Part shown: positions 1 through 9,471 of the stretch, piece by piece | Numbering within the stretch: position 1 is the stretch's first letter | Layout of the letters: each line of letters opens with the position of its first letter | Assembly: GCF_000375525.1 (NCBI RefSeq) | Contig: NZ_AQXC01000010.1 | Span: 1-64,000 of the forward strand | Reading direction: 5' to 3' | DNA from: Corynebacterium propinquum DSM 44285 | GTDB taxonomy: Bacteria > Actinomycetota > Actinomycetes > Mycobacteriales > Mycobacteriaceae | DNA: 64,000 bases | The notes under the pieces: generated by a model | The model's database searches: none | What the model was told of the DNA's origin: nothing | What the model saw: only the letters and a program-made list of their open reading frames with translations | Translations under genes and position numbers: made by a program

Positions 1-105
1 AAGAAAATGATTGTTTGTTGTTTGCGTCCACTATGCAGTGTTTGACACACCATGCTGGTTTGTGTGGTTGACGGATGCGCATTTGTTTGTGTTGTCTGGT
101 TGGTT

Positions 106-227
106 GTGTCGGTGGTTTATAGCGGCAGGGAAACGCCCGGTCCCTTTCCGAACCCGGAAGCTAAGCCTGCGTCGCGCTGATGGTACTGCACTCGGGAGGG
201 TGTGGGAGAGTAGGTTGCTGCCGACAC
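106..227 (+). rRNA. rrf: 5S ribosomal RNA
   Basis: The stretch carries the classical bacterial 5S core (an AAACGCCCGGTCCC block, then CCGAACCCGGAAGCTAAG, then the TGATGGTACTGCA block and GTGGGAGAGTAGG). The ends GTGTCGG and CCGACAC pair as the terminal helix I, which sets the limits to within a few bases. As the last gene of an rRNA operon it implies that the 23S gene lies just left of the window; bases 1-105 would be the 23S-5S spacer. Bases 228-444, between the 5S and the next gene, show no gene and no strong terminator that I could find. Confidence 0.95.
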
Positions 228-444
228 TGTATAATTTCATGTTTGGGCCTGTTGGCCGTGGTTACACTGTGTGCACCCTGTGGGTGTGTGGTGGTTACCG
301 CGGTCGGCGGGCGCTTTCTTGTGTATCTATAAACACCCAAACCGTTGGGAACACCCGGCATAGTTTGCGGCGGTGCGATAGTCCACGTTGCTCATCAGGT
401 ACGCTCGTACAGGTTACTGGCGTTCGCACCATATAGGAGGCACC

Positions 445-1266
445 GTGGAGCCTATTTCCGGGGTTTTACTTTTTAGTATGGGAATATTGGCTGGAATAAT
501 TAATTCCGCTGTCGGCTCTGGTTCCTTGTTAACTCTCCCAGTCCTCCTAGCAGTAGGCATTCCACCTGGGGTAGCAGTTCGAACCAACACCATTGGCATG
601 ATGTTCGCGTCATTCGGGACGGTCTACGGGTTCCGCAAAGAGATCGCCCGCGAACTTCCACATTTGGTTCCCATGAGCATTGCCACCATCGTGTTTTCAG
701 CTCTCGGTTCAATTTTGTTGCTCGGGGCTTCTACACGTGCGCTTGACTTCGTTATTCCGGTTCTGATTGTATTCGCGCTCGCTCTTGTTATCTTCCAGCA
801 ACAGATTATTCGCGTGCTATCCCGATGGAGCTCGCGTAGTAAAACAGTTGAGACCCAAGCTGAACCAAGTGCTGAACTACACGAGCCAGTGGGCAGCGTA
901 TATCGAAAGCCCGGTCTCATCGCACCAATGGGGCTTGCGGCTATGTATGGCGGCTTTTTTACCGCTGCCCAAGGTATCCTCTACATGGCGATTCTCGGGG
1001 TCGGTACCGGACGCTCCTTTAAAGACGTCAACCCGGCCAAGAATTTCCTTTCCATGATTGTGAACGTGACAGCGGCAGCCGTTTACATCATCGCGTTTTT
1101 CTTCTTCGGCTCCGAGGTCCTGTGGATTGGCGTTGTTATTTTGGCCTGTGGGGGACTTCTCGGCGGCGTGGTGGGCGCACGCATAGCCAAGAAAGTCTCC
1201 AACCACGTACTGAAGGCAGTCATAGTGGTAGTTGCGCTAGTGGCATTGGTGCGCCAATTCGTTTAA
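445..1266 (+). CDS. TauE/SafE (TSUP) family membrane permease
   Basis: Predicted 273-residue integral membrane protein of the TSUP (DUF81, sulfite exporter TauE/SafE) family, whose members export or import small sulfur or carboxylate anions. The typical duplicated glycine-rich halves are visible: GxxAGxxNSAVGSGS near residues 13-28, and a second AAMYGGFFTAAQG motif in the C-terminal half, with several hydrophobic segments on each side. The GTG start at 445 is chosen because AGGAGG at 436-440 sits four bases upstream; the reading frame extends back to 388 but without a ribosome site. The substrate cannot be told from sequence. It converges on the phosphatase gene downstream. Confidence 0.85.
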   Translation: MEPISGVLLFSMGILAGIINSAVGSGSLLTLPVLLAVGIPPGVAVRTNTIGMMFASFGTVYGFRKEIARELPHLVPMSIATIVFSALGSILLLGASTRALDFVIPVLIVFALALVIFQQQIIRVLSRWSSRSKTVETQAEPSAELHEPVGSVYRKPGLIAPMGLAAMYGGFFTAAQGILYMAILGVGTGRSFKDVNPAKNFLSMIVNVTAAAVYIIAFFFFGSEVLWIGVVILACGGLLGGVVGARIAKKVSNHVLKAVIVVVALVALVRQFV

Positions 1267-1391
1267 CTACGGGTTAACCTGACCTAATTATTGCTGCGTA
1301 CACGAATCATTAGGCTCCGCGTGTATTTTACCCATAACCTGGGCCGCTGGCGCCGGTGCTGCTGCGTTGTTTCCTGGGAGGCAGTCACATA

Positions 1392-3237
1392 TTAATCTTT
1401 GGAGATTCCATACGAATCACGAAGTGTCACGGTTCGTTTACCGTCCCCGTGGACATCGCCCTCAACGCTGTAAAAGTCAATCTTGAACGTGCTGTCAGTA
1501 ACCGTATACACAGCAAAGTGTTGGTGCTGCGACTGACGATTATTGGAATGTGATTCTGCGAAATCAGTCGATGTATCTGGTTGCTCAGCAATATCAAACA
1601 GGCTGCTCCAGTAGTCGGTGTCGGCTTCGTCCATCCAGTCGAGCTTGGGACGAACCTTCGCGACGTGGTCGGCACCTTTTTGATAGATAGCGGCATAGGC
1701 TTTCGTCCCAGAAGTATTCGGGATCACGTAGGTTACCCCATCAGGGTTCACGTGATGCTCGACGCCATCGATTGTTTTCTTTTCGGTATCTTCGACTGCT
1801 CCATACGCGAAGTTATCGGGAGTATATACCAACGACTTCGTGCGCGTGAGGTTGTGATCATGGCCTTGCATGACGACGTCGACGCCGAGCTCGTCGGCAA
1901 GCTTAACGAAATCTTCGCGGGTTACCTGCACGTCCTCATCTTGGAGTGCGTGGTACGAGGCGGAATATACCGGCTTATGATAAGCCAGCACGACCCAATT
2001 GGCGCCGTTCTCGCGGGCCTGTGCAATATCCTGTTTTGCCCATTTCATTTGTTTCTGACCAATGGCGCCTTGCTCCGGGTTGTCTTCGGATGCTTTATTG
2101 TCATTGGTGTTGAGTATGACAAAGTGCGCACCGGAATGATCAAAAGAGTAGTAGGAGCCACCGGTGACTGCGTCGTTGGTGATAGGCACATTGGTGTGAT
2201 TGTTAAACGACTCCAAACTCTTACCGTCCTGGTAGCGCAGACGGTATTCGTCGTGGTTCCCCGGGGTATAAGCATGCGGAAGCCGCAGATTTGATTTCTG
2301 GGACAAATCCAGGTTGTCTACCCACTCATCTTCGACCGCAGCGGTTTCGACGAAATCGCCGGTATGCAACGCAAACAAAGCCTTAGGTGCAGTCTCACGG
2401 GCCAATTCCAAAGTATTCGCGCCGTAAGCCGCCTCATTATTCACGTTGGCGTTCCAATAAGTGTTTTGCGTATCGGTATAGTGAATAAAGCTAAATTCTT
2501 CGGAATCCGCGGCGGAAGTACGGAAACTTCCAACCTCTGAAAAGCCTTCTTCTTCGCAACCGACCTCGAAAAAGTACTCAGTTCCGGGTTCTAAGCCCGT
2601 CGCGGTCGCTTTATTCGTGTGCTCTGTGACCTCGTGGAGCTCGAGAAAACCGAGGTCTGAGCCAGCGCTAGTCCACTCCGTGTTGCTGCGATCGAGCTGC
2701 TCATCAGTGAAATAGCCATGTACTTCTTGCGGCGTACCGTCGTCGGCAAGCAAAAAAATCGCCATCGTCATTGGTGGCGATGTCAGCATAGATATAGAAA
2801 CCATCTTTGTCGCGTTCGGCGTACTCACTGGTGACTTCCGTGGTCTCGGCCGGGAATTCAAGTGGTTCCGCCATGCCCGCATCTGTGGACACACGCACCA
2901 TCGATCCCGGCACATCGTCAGTGGTGTACCAGTTAAACGACATTTTCGTCGACGGGTCTTCGGGCAGATTCATCGCGATACGGTTCGGCTCATTATTTTT
3001 TGCTACCGGCGCCACCTCGGGTTTTTCTGCCGAAAGTTCCACGGTTTGCGAACCAATCTCCGCGGTTCCATCGTGGCCACCGTTCGTTGCCTGCGTTACT
3101 GCGGCGGAATCCGCGCTAGCGGCAGCCCCGTCGCCGCCTGCTACACCATCGTTGGCTGATGTTGTGCAACCACCCAGTAATAATGCGCAGATCGTCACTG
3201 CAATGAGCGAACGGTTTGCCGTCTTGTTCTTCACCAC
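1392..3237 (-). pseudogene. Frameshifted secreted metallophosphoesterase (purple acid phosphatase-like lipoprotein)
   Basis: Two same-strand reading frames together encode one exported phosphatase. The 5' part (3237 to about 2750) starts at GTG after GAGAAGGGA and has a lipoprotein signal ending in LLGGC, then a purple-acid-phosphatase N-terminal fibronectin-like domain. The 3' part (to 1392) continues that domain (ATGLEPGTEYFFEVG) into a metallophosphoesterase core with the metal-site blocks HYTDTQ, HTGDFVE, PGNHDEYR, YHKPVY and MQGHDHN. The frames join at a run of seven A on the + strand (2752-2758). Six would restore one continuous protein reading DFLLADDG. The residue blocks are intact, so this is a very recent mutation, a slippage site or a sequencing error. 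The lipobox suggests a cell-surface enzyme. Confidence 0.75.
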
Positions 3238-3409
3238 GAAAATCGGATCCCTTCTCAAACTGTGTGCGTGGACACGTCATAGTGTGCCGTGGTGGGATTG
3301 ACTGCGGGTTACATCACAGCAATCGCGACATGAACTTTCATTAACCCTGTGGTGAAGCTTGGCGAGACCGTACAGATTACTGGGCGGCACAGATTGCTGG
3401 GCCGCACAC

Positions 3410-4066
3410 TTAACTTAGGCGCAACAGGTCAAAGCGGGTGTCTTGTACCTCGTCTAGCCGATCAATATTCTTCTGCAACGTGGTCCATTGATCATGCGGA
3501 ATAGACGTGCGCGCGATACGTACTACCTCTGCTTCAGGGGTACCCCAGGCAATCGGCATGGGGCTGATTTGCGCCCAAGTATCCGGCCCAGAAGAATTTC
3601 GCTGCAATCGCCCCGCGACCGCCGCAACGGGTACTTGGGCTCCGACTTTTTTGTGTTCTAAACCAGGAATATCTGTCACGGTGCGCAACGCCAAAGCTGG
3701 CTGTGGTTCTGCCTGCGGATCAATAGCGGCGTTGACCAGCGCCATCAGTATGACGTCGCGTTCATTGACCTTTGCGATGACCGCCGGGGCCAGCGGGTAC
3801 CGGTCATAGAGCTGCTGCGCGGTGCCTACTTTCTTGGAACCTGCTACACCCACGATGGCCATGATGATGCCGAATAGGATCAAAGCGATTCCGACGGTGA
3901 TGCTCCAGGTTGGCTGTACCAACCACGTCACTAGTACACCAGCGACAACGAGAATGCCGCCGAACAACAGACCAGAGACTAAAAGCCTCCGAGAATCGCG
4001 CAGCATCTCGTTGTGTTGCTTCGCAAATGCCTCATCAACCTCGAATTTAAATACTTTCATTCCCAT
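3410..4066 (-). CDS. DUF3239-like membrane protein
   Basis: Protein of about 218 residues with two adjacent hydrophobic segments (LLVSGLLFGGILVVAGVLV and SITVGIALILFGIIMAIVGVAG) near the N-terminus, followed by a soluble domain. It resembles the Corynebacterium family DUF3239, for which I know no established function. The ATG at 4066 is preferred because AAGGA lies seven bases upstream. An in-frame ATG at 4126 would add a His-rich 20-residue extension but has no ribosome site. It follows the XPB helicase gene on the same strand and may be co-transcribed with it. Family assignment is from memory and moderate in certainty. Confidence 0.65.
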   Translation of the reverse strand: MGMKVFKFEVDEAFAKQHNEMLRDSRRLLVSGLLFGGILVVAGVLVTWLVQPTWSITVGIALILFGIIMAIVGVAGSKKVGTAQQLYDRYPLAPAVIAKVNERDVILMALVNAAIDPQAEPQPALALRTVTDIPGLEHKKVGAQVPVAAVAGRLQRNSSGPDTWAQISPMPIAWGTPEAEVVRIARTSIPHDQWTTLQKNIDRLDEVQDTRFDLLRLS

Positions 4067-4158
4067 GGAAGGATCCTTCGGTGTGTAGTTCGTGTGCTCG
4101 TGGGGTTCGTGTGCTTGTGTGCTCATGCGCTTAGCTGCGTGGATGAGCCGAGCATCAG

Positions 4159-5829
4159 TTATTCGTCGAGAAGCTGCAATGCCGGAATATCACCGGCGTC
4201 GACCAGCCGGTAGCCGTAGCCCTGCTCTGCCAGAAAACGTTGCCGGTGCAGGGCGAATGTTGCATCGACAGTATCGCGGGTGACCACGGTGTAAAAATAG
4301 GCCACCTCGCCCGTTGATTTTGGGCGTAGCAGCCGTCCCAGCCGTTGGGCTTCTTCCTGCCGGGAGCCAAACGTGCCGGAGACCTGCACGACAACGGCAG
4401 TATCCGGCAAATCGATCGAGAAATTCGCCACTTTGGAAACCACCAGGGTCGTAATCTCACCAGCCCGGAATTGCGCAAATAATTTTTCGCGCTTCGCCGC
4501 TGAGGTGCGGCCATCAATCAGGGGAGCACCGGTGCGTTGCGCCAAGGCTTTCAGCTGGTCCAAGTATGCACCGATCAACAAGGTCTGTTTGCCTCTGTGT
4601 TTGGCCAAGATCTTGTCGACGACGTCGAACTTCACCGTCGAGCAGGCCGCCAGACGGTAGCGGTCCTTAGATGAGGCGGTGGCGTATTCCATCTTCTCGG
4701 CACTCGGCATATCTGCCCGCACCTCGATGCATTCTGCGGTGGCGATGAAACCTTGTGCTTCCAACTCTTTCCACGGGGCGTCGTAACGCTTCGGTCCGAT
4801 CAACGAAAACACATCGCCTTCGCGGCCATCTTCGCGAATGAGGGTGGCTGTTAATCCCAAGCGGCGCCGGGATTGCAGGTCCGCCGCCATCCGGAAGACC
4901 GGGGCCGGAAGCAGGTGCACCTCGTCGTAGATGATCAATCCCCAGTCGCGGGAATCAAACAGTTCGAGCGCTCGGTATTCACCTTGGGTTTTGCGGGTCA
5001 CCACCTGGTAGGTGGCGATGGTGACTGGCTTGATTTCTTTCTTTTCGCCGGAATATTCCCCAATTTCTTCGGGAGTCAGACTCGTGCGGCGAAGCAACTC
5101 ATCGCGCCATTGTCGCCCGGCAATCGTGCTGGTCACCAGAATAAGCGTTGTTGCTTGGGCCTTGGCCATTGCTGCTGCACCGACCATTGTCTTACCCGCA
5201 CCGCACGGCAGTACGACGACACCGGAACCGCCTTGCCAGAATGATTCGGTGGCATAGCGCTGGTAGTCGCGCAGCTGCCAGTCGATGTTTTCTGTCGACA
5301 ACGCCATTGGGTGGGATTCGCCGTCGATGTAGCCGGCGAGATCTTCTACCGGCCAGCCAACTTTCAGTAGCTCTTGTTTGAGCCGTCCCCGCTCTGAAGG
5401 CGGAACCGAAAATGTGTCGGCGTCGATACGCGCGCCCAGCATCTCCGAAATGGTGCGGTCCCGGGAGATCTCCTCGAGCACAGGTCGCTCAGTAGTTTCT
5501 AGAATCAGCCCCTGGGTGGGGTGGTTCTGCAGGCGCAGCCTCCCATAACGGGACATGGTTTCGGCGGTATCAACCAGCAGCGATTGCGGAACCGGGAACT
5601 TTGAGTAGGTTTCCAGGACGTCGACAACTTGCTCAGCATCGAAGCCCGCGGCGCGCGCATTCCACAAAGCGAGCGGGGTAATACGGTAGGTATGCACATG
5701 CTCGGGGGCTTTTTCGAGCTCCGCAAAAGGCGAAAGCGCAACCCGGGCGGCATCTGCTTGTGGATGAGCGACTTCGAGCAAACAGGTCTTATCCGATTGC
5801 ACGATCAACGGGCCATCGCCGAAGGACAC
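4159..5829 (-). CDS. XPB-type DNA repair helicase
   Basis: Predicted 556-residue superfamily 2 helicase of the bacterial XPB/Rad25 family, a 3'-5' DNA translocase linked to repair. From the N-terminus: an XPB damage-recognition-like domain (residues 1-180), Walker A LPCGAGKT near 207-214, DEVH near 302-305, LGLTAT (motif III) and the C-terminal motif QRLGRLLRPK. The length matches other actinobacterial XPB proteins. The start is a GTG at 5829 with AGGAG at 5838-5842, eight bases away. The frame is open to 5904, but the extra residues (a CVFEVFEVFEK run) come from a small tandem repeat. The upstream neighbour on the same strand is a helicase-associated protein often paired with XPB in Actinobacteria. 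Confidence 0.92.
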   Translation of the reverse strand: MSFGDGPLIVQSDKTCLLEVAHPQADAARVALSPFAELEKAPEHVHTYRITPLALWNARAAGFDAEQVVDVLETYSKFPVPQSLLVDTAETMSRYGRLRLQNHPTQGLILETTERPVLEEISRDRTISEMLGARIDADTFSVPPSERGRLKQELLKVGWPVEDLAGYIDGESHPMALSTENIDWQLRDYQRYATESFWQGGSGVVVLPCGAGKTMVGAAAMAKAQATTLILVTSTIAGRQWRDELLRRTSLTPEEIGEYSGEKKEIKPVTIATYQVVTRKTQGEYRALELFDSRDWGLIIYDEVHLLPAPVFRMAADLQSRRRLGLTATLIREDGREGDVFSLIGPKRYDAPWKELEAQGFIATAECIEVRADMPSAEKMEYATASSKDRYRLAACSTVKFDVVDKILAKHRGKQTLLIGAYLDQLKALAQRTGAPLIDGRTSAAKREKLFAQFRAGEITTLVVSKVANFSIDLPDTAVVVQVSGTFGSRQEEAQRLGRLLRPKSTGEVAYFYTVVTRDTVDATFALHRQRFLAEQGYGYRLVDAGDIPALQLLDE

Positions 5830-5845
5830 GAATGTTGCTCCTTTC

Positions 5846-5872
5846 TCGAACACCTCGAACACCTCGAACACA
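5846..5872. repeat. Three tandem 9-bp units TCGAACACM upstream of XPB
   Basis: TCGAACACC occurs twice, followed by TCGAACACA, head to tail, immediately 5' of the XPB ribosome-binding site. TCGAAC is half of the actinobacterial SOS (LexA) operator TCGAAC-N4-GTTCGA, but here the half-sites are direct rather than inverted. Regulatory meaning is therefore only a possibility. Confidence 0.6.
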
Positions 5873-6250
5873 CAGTCTTTCCTATGGTACTCGCCTGCAT
5901 GCACCGCTGCGGTGTGAGAAATGAGACGCTTGACGACGACCGGGCACGCATCTGGGAAACTAGCGCGAACAATGCGTTCGGGTTAATGTGTGCAACCACA
6001 CGGTAATAGAGGGTTGTCATGCCAGGGAGGAGAAACCCGTGCCAGGAGTATTTGATGCCGTCGTTGAGTGTCAGCGGTGCCACCACGTAGGATTCGCTGA
6101 TCCTGCCCAGGGCTGCGCGGAATGTGGGCACGACCAAGTCTCCATTCTGGTGGCCTAGCGTCCGCTAGCTTGCTCTTAGCGCTTAGCTCTTAGCACCTCA
6201 GCGCCAGTGGTGCGGTTTGGTGCGGTGCGGCATGAACCGCGGGATACCGT
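5873..6250. other. Intergenic stretch with a possible gene remnant
   Basis: This stretch separates the XPB gene from the stop of the large helicase-associated gene. On the minus strand, about 6137 to 5930 translates into a protein-like run (blocks such as ESYVVAPLTLNDG, SWHGFLLPG and NPNALFALVSQ) that ends out of frame inside the XPB leader. I find no good start, ribosome site or recognisable family, so I treat it as a possible degraded or very small gene. A direct run of short repeats (agcgcttagctcttagcacctcagcg) lies at 6175-6205. Confidence 0.3.
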
Positions 6251-8908
6251 TTAGTCAGCGTGCGCGACATCGATGATGCGGTGCAGGGGAATCCGCCGCA
6301 CGCTACCATCACCAGCCACCCTGATATCAACATTGCCGCCAAAAATGGAGAGCACGGTCGCACGAACCTGCTGACGTTCGCCTGATTTATTGGCATAGCC
6401 CACCGCGAGTAACCGCCCGCTGCGTTGGGCGAGCTCCACGGTATTGCTGATTTCTGCGGTAGAGGTGGCCGGTGCCGCGCTTGTCGACGCCCTGCTTGTC
6501 GATGTCGTGTTTATCGACGCCGTCTTTCTGGGCGTTTGTGGCGACGCCACACCGGAGACGGCGGAGGATTCCGTGGACGAGCCTGCAGAAGAGCCCCTGT
6601 CGTGTGACCCTAGCTTGTCGACGATTCCTGCGATACGCGCAGCATCTACCCGCGGTGCAGATGTCGGCTTTGCGCGTGGTTGTGGAACACGGGCCGGGCT
6701 GAGGCGAATGTCTACGCCGTGTCCACTGCTGTCTTCGGCTACCGCATAAAAATTGTGTTGCGCCAAAACCTGTACGACCGCCGCCAGCGGCTGCTGCGAA
6801 ATCAGCACCGTGGGAGCGATGCGGTGGATGGCGATTTCTTCGGCCACGGCGGAATGCTCTAGCAGGTCTAAGGTCTCGGGATCGTCACAGCGCAGATAGG
6901 ATACTGCCGGACCACCCCGCAAACCACCGTGGTGCCGGGCTAGCTCGCGAATCACAGAAATCATGGAATCCGGCACCGGCGTGAGACTGTGCTCGCGCAA
7001 AAACGCAATTATTTGTTCACCGGAACGGCCCGCATCCAACCCGCGGCGCACCGATGATTCTTCTATGCGATACAGGCTGGCCAGGCCTGGCGATTCTAGC
7101 TTTGCGATGAGTTCGAGCTCGCTACGTACCGCGTATTCCAGCGGTCCCGGGCACATGACGGTGAAATCAGCTTGCACGATGAACTCACTCACCGCCGCGG
7201 GGCAAAGCTTGTGCGCTGCGCTCAACACCGGGTCGGTTGGTTCTTCGTCGGCAAGCAATGCCAATGCAGGCGTGCTCAGGCGGCCGTTACTGATGGCACC
7301 GACCCATTCTGCTTCCTGCAGCAGGGGAGTAAGCAGTGCTTGGGTTTGCTGCGTGATCAGCTTGGGGTACAAAAACAGCAGATCCTGCCACAACTCGTGC
7401 GCGGTGATGGGGCCACGCGCGCTACTACGGGCATAACCTCGGACCACTAGCCGACGATAAAATGCCAGGCGATGGTGGCTAAATTCCGGATGCAGCAGCC
7501 TCTGATGAGCTTCTGTGCCGCCGAATTGTGTGGTGCCACCAGTATCTGGCAGCAAAGTCCACCACGGCCACGCCGAATCGAGCCATCCGCGCAGCAGCAT
7601 GGTCCAGCGCGTCGGCAAATCAGCTTCCTGCCACTCATCGGCGCGCCGGGTCGGGGCTAGGTAGTTGCCTTCGCCCTCAGCAGGCAGGGGGTGTGGCTCT
7701 CCCGTGCCGATGACTCCGGCAGCATGGGCCAGCGCGACCACGCGATAGACCTCGGCTGTGGTCCGCTCCAGGTGCTGGGCGAGAAGTTTGCTGCTGCGTT
7801 GCCCCAGACCACCGTTTTTCAGCATCGGCACCGGGTGCGTGTCCAAAAAGTCGAGGAGGCTGGAGATTTCCCGGCAAGCTTCTAGCCCGGTGGCAGTGGC
7901 CCCGGAATCGGTGGTCTCTTGTGCGGTGGTGGCACTATTTGACGAGTCCGCAGAGAGCTCGCGCTTCAAGCGATTCCGTGCAGGCAGATAATGCGCAGCA
8001 ACAGCCGCATCGCTGTCCCACAACTCTGGGGATATCCGCGAAGAAGGCAGCAAGTGCACATCAGTGGCCGGTAGACCACTCAAAATGCGGCTGACTGATA
8101 CTGGCAGCGTGACTGTGGAATCGTCAATGGCGCGTAGCACGCCGGAGTTGACCATCTGCGTGATCGGATGTTCCGGGTCATCGCTGTGTGCGTGTTTGGT
8201 GGTTCCCAGCCCGCCACCGGCGTGAATGCGGCGCAATATTTCTTGGTGTTTTTCGGGAAGCTTGTCGACGACGCCAGCGGGCACCGATTCTTGGTATAAA
8301 AGCCGGTCACGGTGGGAAAGAAGCTTGTCTACCCGAGCCGGAATCCACATGAGGGAAGTGTCCTCAGTGTCCTCAGGGGCCTGAGGGACGTCGGTGTCCG
8401 CAGCGTCCTCAGCGCCCTCGGCGATTGGGGTCTTCTCCGTAGCAGGGTAGGGGAAGACCAGCGCGTGATCACGGAGTTGCTGCAGAGTTTGCGACAGCAG
8501 ATCGGCCGTGGAGTTGGTTGCGGTGACGCTGTGTTGCTTGTCGACGTCTACTGCATAGTTTCCTTCGACGGATGCGTCGGCACGCGGTGGTGGATCCTGG
8601 TGCGCATTCTCTAACTGGGTGCCTGCTAAAACCCGGACTACATCTTTCCGGGAGACCGGTTGAGTATGTGCACCTGTGGCCAGTAAGGCTTCGAGAATTG
8701 CGAGTTCGGTGGCATTGCGCTGTTCAATGGCACGGGCGAGCGAAGCCGGGAGCAGCAGCCGGTGGGCGAGTGTGTGGAGGTCATGTGGCTGCGGTATCGC
8801 GATATCAGAGCGGGCCTGTAAAACCGTGGCGAGCTGCTGGTTTGTGCGGCTGTGTAGCCACTGTTCGACGAGTTCAGCCGGCGAGCGTGTGATTGGGTGA
8901 TCAGCCAT
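6251..8908 (-). CDS. Helicase-associated (XPB/Ssl2 N-terminal-like, Helicase_C_3) protein
   Basis: Large soluble protein, about 885 residues from the ATG at 8908 (an ATG at 8941 would add 11; neither has a strong ribosome site). It resembles the actinobacterial family with an XPB/Ssl2-like N-terminal helicase-associated domain (Helicase_C_3). In many Actinobacteria its gene lies next to the XPB helicase gene, as here. The region around residues 590-720 (VSEFIVQADFTVMCPG, then ESPGLASLYRI and SSVRRGLDAG) matches the conserved part I remember. A Ser/Thr/Ala-rich linker precedes the C-terminal WYL-like tail (ATVLSIFGGNVDIRVAGDGS). No Walker A is visible, so it is probably an XPB partner rather than an ATPase. 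Confidence 0.75.
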   Translation of the reverse strand: MADHPITRSPAELVEQWLHSRTNQQLATVLQARSDIAIPQPHDLHTLAHRLLLPASLARAIEQRNATELAILEALLATGAHTQPVSRKDVVRVLAGTQLENAHQDPPPRADASVEGNYAVDVDKQHSVTATNSTADLLSQTLQQLRDHALVFPYPATEKTPIAEGAEDAADTDVPQAPEDTEDTSLMWIPARVDKLLSHRDRLLYQESVPAGVVDKLPEKHQEILRRIHAGGGLGTTKHAHSDDPEHPITQMVNSGVLRAIDDSTVTLPVSVSRILSGLPATDVHLLPSSRISPELWDSDAAVAAHYLPARNRLKRELSADSSNSATTAQETTDSGATATGLEACREISSLLDFLDTHPVPMLKNGGLGQRSSKLLAQHLERTTAEVYRVVALAHAAGVIGTGEPHPLPAEGEGNYLAPTRRADEWQEADLPTRWTMLLRGWLDSAWPWWTLLPDTGGTTQFGGTEAHQRLLHPEFSHHRLAFYRRLVVRGYARSSARGPITAHELWQDLLFLYPKLITQQTQALLTPLLQEAEWVGAISNGRLSTPALALLADEEPTDPVLSAAHKLCPAAVSEFIVQADFTVMCPGPLEYAVRSELELIAKLESPGLASLYRIEESSVRRGLDAGRSGEQIIAFLREHSLTPVPDSMISVIRELARHHGGLRGGPAVSYLRCDDPETLDLLEHSAVAEEIAIHRIAPTVLISQQPLAAVVQVLAQHNFYAVAEDSSGHGVDIRLSPARVPQPRAKPTSAPRVDAARIAGIVDKLGSHDRGSSAGSSTESSAVSGVASPQTPRKTASINTTSTSRASTSAAPATSTAEISNTVELAQRSGRLLAVGYANKSGERQQVRATVLSIFGGNVDIRVAGDGSVRRIPLHRIIDVAHAD

Positions 8909-8988
8909 AATACTGCCAGATTTTACGCTGTTGAGGTTCATAGTTGGTCCGCTTACTTTTTGCGGAGATTTTTGGCAGAATAAGGTTT

Positions 8989-9171
8989 ATGGCGAACGTA
9001 GAAAAATTTAACCCTGCATGGCCGACTCACCTGGAAGATGGTGATCACCCGGTTACTGAGCTGCATTCCAAATTGACTGGCGCTTCCAGTCCTTTCGGCG
9101 ATGATTTGGTGCTGCCGATTCCTGCCGAAAAGCTCAACTACGTGCACCCGTACACGCGTATTAATAAATAA
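8989..9171 (+). CDS. Small conserved hypothetical protein (60 aa)
   Basis: A 60-residue, soluble, acidic-to-neutral protein without Cys and without membrane segments, ending in YVHPYTRINK. It is transcribed divergently from the helicase-associated gene and followed by a clear hairpin at 9184-9211, which supports it as a real short transcription unit. The ATG at 8989 has only a weak AAGG three bases upstream. I do not recognise the family and propose no function. Confidence 0.6.
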   Translation: MANVEKFNPAWPTHLEDGDHPVTELHSKLTGASSPFGDDLVLPIPAEKLNYVHPYTRINK

Positions 9172-9183
9172 GTATTAGGCACA

Positions 9184-9211
9184 GGGCTTTGCACACTAGG
9201 GTGCAAAGCCC
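9184..9211 (+). terminator. Hairpin after the 60-aa gene
   Basis: GGGCTTTGCAC (9184-9194) and GTGCAAAGCCC (9201-9211) form a perfect 11-bp stem with a 6-base loop, 13 bases after the stop at 9171. No T-run follows, so it may be a stabilising hairpin rather than a classical terminator. Confidence 0.6.
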
Positions 9212-9320
9212 CTGCGGTCACGGCTAGCGACGTTGTGGTCACGGTTGGTTCCGAACACGCTTTCAGCGCAGCCGCGGTTTACGCGGTTTGCTCTGCCTGC
9301 ACGTGACTTTCTGACATAGC

Positions 9321-9360
9321 AAAACCTCCGGTACTCGTTTGCTTAAGTACTGGAGGTTTT
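9321..9360. terminator. Bidirectional rho-independent terminator
   Basis: AAAACCTCCGGTACT (9321-9335) pairs with AGTACTGGAGGTTTT (9346-9360) around a 10-base loop. A-rich and T-rich flanks on the two sides allow termination in both directions. It lies between the convergent 60-aa gene and rpf. The remaining bases 9212-9320 and 9361-9471 show nothing else. Confidence 0.8.
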
Positions 9361-9471
9361 CTGTTTCTTACAGCGGCTTGGATTCTAGGGCTTGTTACAG
9401 TGTGCCGTAGCTTAGCTTGGGCGCTTTAAGCCTGACAAGAACCTATGAGAGCCGTTGAGGGCTTATGGGGT

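Noticed and set aside
1269..1287. DtxR-like iron box (about 14 of 19 positions)
   Set aside because: It lies between two convergent gene ends, where no promoter is needed, and the left third does not match.
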